A stretch of DNA of 10,626 bases from assembly GCA_900545935.1 (NCBI GenBank), contig URAP01000054.1, forward strand, positions 1 through 10,626. The letters run 5' to 3'. The notes beneath the pieces are model-generated. The model had not been told where the DNA came from. It did no database searches and saw nothing but the letters and a program-made list of their open reading frames with translations. Shown in pieces: positions 1 to 4,728 of this stretch; position 1 is the first letter of the stretch, and every line of letters begins with the position of its first letter. Source of the DNA: an uncultured Eubacteriales bacterium. Lineage in GTDB: Bacteria > Bacillota > Clostridia > Oscillospirales > CAG-272. A program made the translations under genes and the position numbers.

Positions 1-33
1 CGAGAAAGACTCCCTTTATCAAAGTTTTCGCCA

Positions 34-51
34 GGCCTTTTTCAAAAGGCC
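34..51. repeat. Perfect palindromic hairpin downstream of the M23 gene
   Basis: The sequence GGCCTTTTTCAAAAGGCC can fold as a 7-bp stem with a 4-nt loop. It lies about 30 nt past the stop codon of the minus-strand M23 gene, so it could help end or stabilise that transcript. No T-run follows it on the minus strand, so it is not a textbook intrinsic terminator. Its core CTTTTTCAAAAG recurs in the hairpin at 4460-4490, which suggests a dispersed palindromic element rather than a gene-specific site. Confidence 0.5.
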
Positions 52-82
52 GCGTTCCCCGCGTATCCCCTCGTCCTCCGTG

Positions 83-2053
83 TTATTCCTCTGCGTCGAG
101 CTCGCGGGAGCGGACCTTTTCGCCGTTGTAGTTTACGGGGATATCGGGTAGGTACTCGAACGGGTTTATCGGCACATCGTCGCGCCGCAGCTCGAAGTGC
201 AGATGCGGACTTGTCGCAACGCCGGTCTCGCCTACATGACCGACGACATCGAGCGGAGCGACCTTATCTCCGACAGAGACGGTGATATCGCTCAGATGAC
301 CGTAGAGCGAGACGAGACCGTTTCCGTGGTCGATCTCAACGAGCAGTCCGTATGACAGGTGCTCCTCGGCGAGAATGACCGTTCCGCCGTCGGCTGCCCA
401 TACCTCATCGCCATCCACGGTCTGAAGATCGGCGCCGATATGGTGCCCGGTGCGGGCATCGAATGCCTCGCGTACCTCGCGGAACAGCGATCCTATATAC
501 ATATCCGTAGTCTCGAGCGGCCACAGCAGCTCGCCTGTCGGCTGTCCCGGCTCGGTGCCGGTGCCCTCGCCGACGAACAGTATCTCCGAGATGGGCTTGA
601 CAAGCTCCTCGGCGCTCTCGTCGCTGCGTGTAATGCTGCCGTCCGAGCCGTAGCTGACCGTTTCGGTAACGGCGGCGATACCGCATACACCCGCGCGGCT
701 CGGGTAGGTATAGCCGCTCGGGCGGTCGCTTCGCGGCTCTTCGATGCTGTCGTAATCGGTGCTGCGGTATTCGGTCTCGGTGCGGGTCAGCTCAAGGGCA
801 AGCAGGGCGCGGGCGCGCTCCGACCGATAATACGGGCTTTCGGTCAGCTTTGCGACCCGCCCGGATGCTCCGGATATCTCGGAAGTATCAGATGTGTCGG
901 ATACGTTCGCTTCGTCTGATGTATCCGCTGTCCCGGTGTTGTCGGTTGCCTCGGCATTGTCTGTTGTCCCGGCATTGTCTGTTGTCTCGTTGCTATTTGA
1001 TGTCTCGGTGCCGCCGGAGGTCTCCGATGCGTCCGCATCGAGCATATCGAGCACAGAGAGCACGGCAGGCTCCTCCGTCTCATATCCGGCTGTTTCCGAT
1101 GCATAGAGAGTGCGGTATCTGCGCAGCTGAACCAGCGGCTGATAATACTCCGCCGCCGCAGATATCGAGGCATCCGCCGAGCCGATCGTGGTGCGAGCCC
1201 ATGTGAGCAGCGGGTGGGTATCGGATGCTGTCGAGTCATGCTCTGTTGTCCCGGTATCGGCATCTGTGTCGGCTGTCGTATCGGAACAGCCCGATTCGCT
1301 GTCCGAGAGGGTTGTTGTACCGACTGCCGCAGCTTGAGCAGCAGCCGTATATGAAGAGCTTTCGGAATTGCTTTCGGCGGCGTTTTCGGAAGTGATTTCC
1401 GATGCATTCTCGCCGCCGTCGTTCAGCCCGCCGCTTATCCCGACGGGCAGACCGGCGCTGAGCAGAGCATACAGCTCATCTCCGGTCATGACCTCATCGG
1501 CAGGGCAGAGCAGCTCCTCGGTCTCGAGCTGTGTCATGCCGGAGACCGAAACCTCGGGCAGCTCCGCCGTTATAGCCGCAGCCGCAGTATCCTCTGCGCG
1601 CGAGACGGCATTCTCCGCCTCCTCCGCATCGGCAACGCATGCCACCGGCTCTCCGCCGATATACACGAGCTGTCCCTCGGTTATCCGACCGTCGCAGCCG
1701 AGCACGAGCTCGCGCGCGAGCGCAGCCGAATCGGTGTCGACGCCCGCTTTCGGCGCGCCGATGCCGAAGAAATACGAGTGCCGACGAATTATAAGACGCG
1801 GTGAATAATCGGTACCGAAACGCGCATTGACCTCGCCGTACAGCGCATCGATCCGCTCGGATAGCTCTTTGCCCGCCTCTGCGGAATAGCTGCCGAGAGT
1901 CGTGCCTGCGGACAAGGCATCATAGCGCACCTCGCGGGAGAGCAGAGCTGCGGCTCCGGCGCAGACAAGCAGAGCGAGCAGGACCATTCCCGTGATAGCA
2001 AGCCCCTTGCGCCGAATTATTCGTTTTTGTCTGTTTGATCTGCGTCCGTCCAT
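83..2053 (-). CDS. Membrane-anchored M23 family peptidoglycan endopeptidase with G5-like domain
   Basis: Predicted 656-aa zinc metallopeptidase that should cleave peptide cross-links of peptidoglycan outside the membrane. From the ATG at 2053, residues 1-16 are basic and about 17-38 form one membrane segment with a short cytoplasmic N-terminus. An alpha/beta extracellular region follows, then a long linker rich in S, T, D, E and A (about residues 210-410, partly built of TTDNAG-like repeats), a G5-like region (about 428-495) and the C-terminal M23 domain. The zinc site looks intact: H538 and D542 in HIGAD and H619 in HLHF, plus H586 in LYGH. An upstream TTG at 2116 keeps the frame open, but it is the first base of the -35 box of a strong promoter, so it cannot be in the transcript. 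The ATG at 2053 has AGGA 6 nt upstream. A role in wall remodelling during growth or sporulation is inference. The M23 assignment is firm; the G5 call is moderate. Confidence 0.9.
   Translation of the reverse strand: MDGRRSNRQKRIIRRKGLAITGMVLLALLVCAGAAALLSREVRYDALSAGTTLGSYSAEAGKELSERIDALYGEVNARFGTDYSPRLIIRRHSYFFGIGAPKAGVDTDSAALARELVLGCDGRITEGQLVYIGGEPVACVADAEEAENAVSRAEDTAAAAITAELPEVSVSGMTQLETEELLCPADEVMTGDELYALLSAGLPVGISGGLNDGGENASEITSENAAESNSESSSYTAAAQAAAVGTTTLSDSESGCSDTTADTDADTGTTEHDSTASDTHPLLTWARTTIGSADASISAAAEYYQPLVQLRRYRTLYASETAGYETEEPAVLSVLDMLDADASETSGGTETSNSNETTDNAGTTDNAEATDNTGTADTSDEANVSDTSDTSEISGASGRVAKLTESPYYRSERARALLALELTRTETEYRSTDYDSIEEPRSDRPSGYTYPSRAGVCGIAAVTETVSYGSDGSITRSDESAEELVKPISEILFVGEGTGTEPGQPTGELLWPLETTDMYIGSLFREVREAFDARTGHHIGADLQTVDGDEVWAADGGTVILAEEHLSYGLLVEIDHGNGLVSLYGHLSDITVSVGDKVAPLDVVGHVGETGVATSPHLHFELRRDDVPINPFEYLPDIPVNYNGEKVRSRELDAEE
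933..986 (-). repeat. 18-bp tandem repeat coding for TTDNAG-type hexapeptides
   Basis: Three adjacent 18-bp units (933-950, 951-968, 969-986) lie inside the M23 gene. The last two differ at one position and the first is more diverged. They encode the TTDNAG / TTDNAE / ATDNTG stretch of the extracellular linker. The unit is a multiple of three, so gain or loss of copies would alter linker length without breaking the frame. Confidence 0.65.
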
Positions 2054-2059
2054 GGTTTT

Positions 2060-2063
2060 TCCT
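2060..2063 (-). promoter_or_regulatory. Ribosome binding site deciding the M23 start
   Basis: AGGA on the minus strand lies 6 nt before the ATG at 2053. It supports that start over the in-frame TTG at 2116, which sits in the promoter. Confidence 0.65.
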
Positions 2064-2087
2064 GCCGTGTTCCGTTTTTTATCAATA

Positions 2088-2116
2088 ATTATATAGCCCG
2101 GTGTGAAATTTTTCAA
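2088..2116 (-). promoter_or_regulatory. Sigma-A type promoter of the M23 gene
   Basis: On the minus strand TTGAAA (2116-2111) is followed by a 17-bp spacer and a perfect TATAAT (2093-2088). Transcription should start near 2081, giving a leader of about 28 nt that contains the AGGA ribosome binding site. The promoter lies in an AT-rich island between the two divergent genes. Confidence 0.8.
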
Positions 2117-2177
2117 TAGAATTTAATTAATTTTCAATTATCATGTGCTATCATATCCGGGTGTCAATTCGTCCGGT

Positions 2178-2185
2178 AAGGAAGG
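2178..2185 (+). promoter_or_regulatory. Ribosome binding site deciding the CPBP protease start
   Basis: AAGGAAGG lies 11 nt before the ATG at 2197, a somewhat long spacing. The same octamer precedes spoIIE. The upstream in-frame ATG at 2143 has no comparable site. Confidence 0.5.
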
Positions 2186-2196
2186 TTCGTTCAAAA

Positions 2197-3039
2197 ATGT
2201 CAAAGCTGTTTTTCAGACTGCTCCCCGCAGCGCTCTCATACCTTGTCTTGCGCGTCTGTCTTACCCTCGCGCGTCTGCTTTCGGACGGGCGCGGACCGCT
2301 CGACGGCGCGGTGATATATATTCTCGCCGCCGGACTCGGATATGCTGCCGCGATATATCTGCTGCGGCGGCTATGCACGCATGATACGGATGCTGCGGAA
2401 TTTCAGCCCGAAATAATTGCGGAGGGCGCTGCCATTGACGTGGACGGTACCGCGGCAGCTGCCGGGACTGTGCAAGGCGCTGCGGATGTATGTGTACCGG
2501 GCGACGGTGCGGCAGCTGAGGCGGTGCGGAGTGAGCTTGACAGGCGGGGTGAGCGTGACGAGCATAGGCAGCAGGGAGCGCGAAAGCAACCTGCGCGCTC
2601 GCTGCCGAGGCGCCTGATTTCGACCGCCGCCGCGACCGTGCTGCTGCTCCTGCTCTCGTATCTTTGCTCGCTGCTGCCGGGCGGGAATTATTCTCCCGCG
2701 GAGCAGACCTCGCTTGCATCGGGCGCCCGTATGTCGCTTCCGTTTGCCGCTTTGCTGCTGCGCTCGGCGGTCTTTCCGGCGGTCTGCGAGGAGATGTATT
2801 ACCGCCGGTCGCTGAGCGATGCGATGGCCTCTGTCGGTGCGGGGCGCTTTACGGCATGCATTTGCGCGGCGCTGCTCTTCGCTGTTTCGCATACCGGCGG
2901 CGGGGTGTCGTCGGTGCTGCTCGCGGGGATATCATCGCTTATCCTCTCGGCGCTGCGCACATGCAGCAAAAGTATAGCCTGCCCCATTGCGGCGCATCTG
3001 ATATATAATTCGGCTGTCCTGATCGCGGCGAATATTTAA
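2197..3039 (+). CDS. CPBP family intramembrane glutamic endopeptidase (CAAX-protease-like)
   Basis: A 280-aa polytopic membrane protein with the three motifs of the CPBP (Abi/Rce1-like) family. They are EExxxR at E198-E199-R203 (EEMYYR), FxxxH at F228-H232 (FAVSH) and HxxxN at H267-N271 (HLIYN), all placed in membrane segments. Two hydrophobic segments (about 5-27 and 36-56) precede a hydrophilic loop of about 75 residues rich in A, G, D, E and R. Further hydrophobic segments from about residue 135 carry the active site. Family members cleave proteins or peptides within the membrane; the substrate here cannot be told. The frame also contains an ATG at 2143. I prefer 2197 because of its ribosome binding site and because a weak TATCAT at 2149-2154 would place the transcript start beyond 2143. 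The gene is divergent from the M23 gene. No plus-strand T-run terminator follows. Confidence 0.85.
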   Translation: MSKLFFRLLPAALSYLVLRVCLTLARLLSDGRGPLDGAVIYILAAGLGYAAAIYLLRRLCTHDTDAAEFQPEIIAEGAAIDVDGTAAAAGTVQGAADVCVPGDGAAAEAVRSELDRRGERDEHRQQGARKQPARSLPRRLISTAAATVLLLLLSYLCSLLPGGNYSPAEQTSLASGARMSLPFAALLLRSAVFPAVCEEMYYRRSLSDAMASVGAGRFTACICAALLFAVSHTGGGVSSVLLAGISSLILSALRTCSKSIACPIAAHLIYNSAVLIAANI

Positions 3040-3050
3040 GGCTGTAACGC

Positions 3051-3073
3051 AAAAAAGGCGGGTTACACCCGCC
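3051..3073 (-). terminator. Intrinsic terminator facing the minus strand
   Basis: A 7-bp stem (GGCGGGT pairing with ACCCGCC, 3-nt loop) is followed on the minus strand by six Ts (3056-3051). On the plus strand the A-run precedes the stem, so it would end the CPBP transcript poorly. The only minus-strand frame just upstream is the doubtful small ORF ending at 3082. Confidence 0.6.
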
Positions 3074-3081
3074 GCTGAAAT

Positions 3082-3267
3082 TCAAAGCGGTATCGGAAGC
3101 CGTGCTCTGATTTTCGAAAGAGACCCTATGGATTTCTCTAAAAAATCACTTTTTGCGGGCGTTTTGTCCCTTGACATACGCTTATAGGATAGGAGAAAAC
3201 CGCAGCTCCGAATATTTTTGCCTATTCCCACTACAAAGCCCGTCACGAGCTTGACGGTCACGACCAA
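3082..3267 (-). other. Doubtful small minus-strand ORF or dispersed repeat
   Basis: An open frame of up to 61 codons starting with TTG ends 8 nt before the minus-strand terminator at 3073-3051. An internal ATG near the middle would give about 30 residues. Neither start has a clear ribosome binding site, and I see no promoter. The stretch contains short self-complementary runs (AAAAAGTGATTTTT, and AGAGA opposite TCTCT on the minus strand), so it may be a structured intergenic repeat that happens to be open. I do not recognise the peptide. Confidence 0.2.
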
Positions 3268-3282
3268 AAACGGAGAAATATT

Positions 3283-3810
3283 ATGTCAACCAAAATACAG
3301 AGACAGCTGCAAAAGCAGCGTGCGCAGGCGCTCGCCGCGCTCCCGCGCAAGGAGGACGAAGAATATATGCGTCAGGCGCTTGCCGAGGCACGGCTCGCAC
3401 TCGCGGAGGGTGAGATACCGGTCGGTGCGGTCGTTGTTCGCGGCGGTGAGGTCATAGCCCGCGCGCACAATACCCGCGAGCGGGACGGCTGTGTTCTCGG
3501 ACATGCCGAGCTCGGCGCGATAAAGCTTGCCTCGGAGGCGGTCGGAGATTGGCGGCTGCCCGACTGCACGCTGTATGTCACCCTCGAGCCGTGCCCGATG
3601 TGCGCCGGCGCGGTGATAGGCGCGCAGCTCGGGCGCGTCGTATACGGCGGAAAGGACCCGTCGATGGGTGCTATGGGCAGCGTTGTTCGGCTGCAGAGCT
3701 ATCCTCTCGGCGCAGCGCCCGTCGTCTGCGGCGGTGTGCTCGGCGACGAATGCTCCGGACTGCTGCGCAGCTTTTTTGCCGAGCTGCGCAAACGCAGACG
3801 GGAACGGTGA
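3283..3810 (+). CDS. tadA: tRNA-specific adenosine deaminase TadA
   Basis: Predicted zinc-dependent enzyme that converts adenosine to inosine at the wobble position (A34) of tRNA-Arg(ACG) in the cytoplasm, so that one tRNA reads several Arg codons. The 175-aa product has the full cytidine/deoxycytidylate deaminase signature: HAE at 74-76 (H74 zinc ligand, E76 proton shuttle) and PCPMC at 103-107 (C104 and C107 zinc ligands). It also has the TadA-type IPVGAVVV segment and N63. The basic C-terminus (KRRRER) is typical. The first 25 residues are a charged extension before the conserved helix, which begins around M29. The chosen start has GGAG 7 nt upstream. In many Firmicutes tadA lies near dnaX and the SRP RNA; neither is visible here. 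Confidence 0.95.
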   Translation: MSTKIQRQLQKQRAQALAALPRKEDEEYMRQALAEARLALAEGEIPVGAVVVRGGEVIARAHNTRERDGCVLGHAELGAIKLASEAVGDWRLPDCTLYVTLEPCPMCAGAVIGAQLGRVVYGGKDPSMGAMGSVVRLQSYPLGAAPVVCGGVLGDECSGLLRSFFAELRKRRRER

Positions 3811-3834
3811 GAAAACGGACAGCGAAGGCTTTGA

Positions 3835-3859
3835 CCGGTATGCTTTATGACAATACCGG
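3835..3859. repeat. Inverted repeat CCGGTAT / ATACCGG
   Basis: Two 7-bp arms are separated by 11 nt, 25 nt after the tadA stop. No T-run follows. It could be an mRNA-end hairpin or a protein-binding dyad. Confidence 0.4.
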
Positions 3860-3893
3860 ATAAATGTGTTGTCGGGCTGCAGTCGCCGAAAAT

Positions 3894-3926
3894 AGCGGGA
3901 TTGCCCAAATGCTCATATATCCCGCT
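3894..3926. repeat. Inverted repeat AGCGGGAT / ATCCCGCT
   Basis: Two perfect 8-bp arms (3894-3901 and 3919-3926) are separated by 17 nt. The function is unknown. Confidence 0.4.
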
Positions 3927-4124
3927 CTTCCGTAGCTATGAGATTATCGTCCGAAGCTATATCGTCAGGGTCGATGCTTTCTTCAAATAAAAAACGCCTG
4001 TTTACATCTTTCTGTGCCGCGTGCCGTGTTTAATTTAATGAGCGGTATGCACAGTGCGTTCGTCCCGATGAGGAGTGCGGGAACTAATATTCGTCTCGAC
4101 TTAAATTTCATAAAGCAAATCACC

Positions 4125-4144
4125 GCCGCCTCGGCGGCTTTTTT
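4125..4144 (+). terminator. Intrinsic terminator
   Basis: GCCGC pairs with GCGGC around a CTCG tetraloop, followed by six Ts. It lies 315 nt past the tadA stop. It could end a long tadA mRNA or an unidentified short transcript. The terminator after spoIIE uses the same CTCG loop. Confidence 0.75.
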
Positions 4145-4260
4145 GTTTTAGAGCTTGAATGATACTTTTTCGCTGCAATAGCGACGGGCGGAAGCTGTAT
4201 TCGGTAACTGTTCCGGACGGTGTTTCTCGAAAAAGTCCCGAAAAAACCCTTTAGTTAAAT

Positions 4261-4460
4261 AGTTTTGAAGGGGGGTGTACCCGCACCCCGTTCCGAATAA
4301 CGCATTGCGATCTCTTTTCTGATCACCGGCATGCTTTTGCCCTTGTTTTAAAGTTATAAAGGGGGCGTACCCGCACCCCGTTCCGAATAACGCATTGCGA
4401 TCTCTTTTCTGATCATCGGCATGCTTTTGCCCTTATTTTAAAGTTTTGAAAGGGGGCGTG
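4261..4460. repeat. 90-bp tandem repeat, two copies plus a partial third
   Basis: Copy 1 (4261-4350) and copy 2 (4351-4440) have a 90-bp period. Over their last 70 bp (4281-4350 against 4371-4440) I count two substitutions; the first 16-20 bp differ more. A third, partial copy runs from 4441 to about 4460 and leads into the hairpin at 4460-4490. Each unit starts with AAGTT-like and GGGGG runs, and copy 1 can pair GGGGTG with CACCCC. No convincing plus-strand coding frame crosses it. Confidence 0.85.
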
Positions 4461-4490
4461 GGGGAAAAACTTTTTCAAAAGTTTTCCCCC
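4460..4490. repeat. Long hairpin at the end of the 90-bp repeat
   Basis: GGGGGAAAAACTTTT pairs with AAAAGTTTTCCCCC with a single-base bulge, giving an arm of about 13 bp. No T-run follows on either strand, so it is not a normal terminator. The CTTTTTCAAAAG core is shared with the palindrome at 34-51. Confidence 0.7.
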
Positions 4491-4656
4491 GCCGTTTCTC
4501 CCTGCCGTTCTTCCCCTACCGCGTATTTTCGGTCGTGCGATTGCGACATCGGGCATCATTTCCCCCCGACGGGCGGCAGGATATGCACGGGAAATATTTT
4601 TATGCGATAGCCTCGGCGCATATCGCGGAAAAACAGTCAATAACCGCCCTTTACGC

Positions 4657-4690
4657 TTCGACATCCGCCGCGCGCGATGCGTGATAGAAT
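4657..4690 (+). promoter_or_regulatory. Probable Spo0A-controlled promoter of spoIIE
   Basis: TTCGACA at 4657-4663 is the exact reverse complement of the Spo0A box TGTCGAA and also resembles a -35 element. The -10-like TAGAAT lies at 4685-4690. The gap is 21-22 bp, depending on which hexamer is taken as the -35. Extended -35/-10 spacing with 0A boxes over the -35 is known for the Spo0A-activated sigma-A promoters of B. subtilis spoIIG and spoIIE. Transcription from here would begin near 4697, past the in-frame GTG at 4681, which supports the ATG start at 4729. Confidence 0.55.
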
Positions 4691-4712
4691 ATATCCGCCG
4701 ACAAAAATCAAA

Positions 4713-4720
4713 AAGGAAGG
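4713..4720 (+). promoter_or_regulatory. Ribosome binding site deciding the spoIIE start
   Basis: AAGGAAGG lies 8 nt before the ATG at 4729. The alternative in-frame GTG at 4681 overlaps the promoter -10 region and has no such site. Confidence 0.75.
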
Positions 4721-4728
4721 ATATAAAA

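Larger units (their letters stand above)
3811..4124. other. Gene-poor spacer downstream of tadA
   Basis: No complete ORF with a start and a ribosome binding site is supported. The stretch holds two inverted repeats (3835-3859 and 3894-3926) and a startless minus-strand open stretch of 38 codons (4029-3913), whose acidic composition looks mildly coding-like (its C-terminal part contains FEESIDPDDIASDD). It runs into the terminator at 4125-4144, so it may hold the 3' end of an untranslated transcript or the tadA 3' region. I looked for an SRP RNA core and a tRNA and saw neither. Confidence 0.4.

Noticed and set aside
359..919. Plus-strand 186-codon open frame opposite the M23 gene
   Set aside because: It lies wholly antisense to a gene with clear M23 motifs and has no ribosome binding site; GC-rich shadow frame.
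3171..3200. TTGACA at 3171-3176 as a tadA -35 element
   Set aside because: No TATAAT-like hexamer occurs 16-18 bp downstream; the nearby TATAGGA is only 7 bp away.
4065..4090. CGATGAG...GGGAAC pattern resembling a hammerhead ribozyme core
   Set aside because: The invariant CUGANGA core is not matched and no stem II can form between the two elements.
4261..4490. CRISPR array or attachment site
   Set aside because: The units are 90 bp and adjacent, with no unique spacers between short identical repeats, and no cas, integrase or transposase gene is present.
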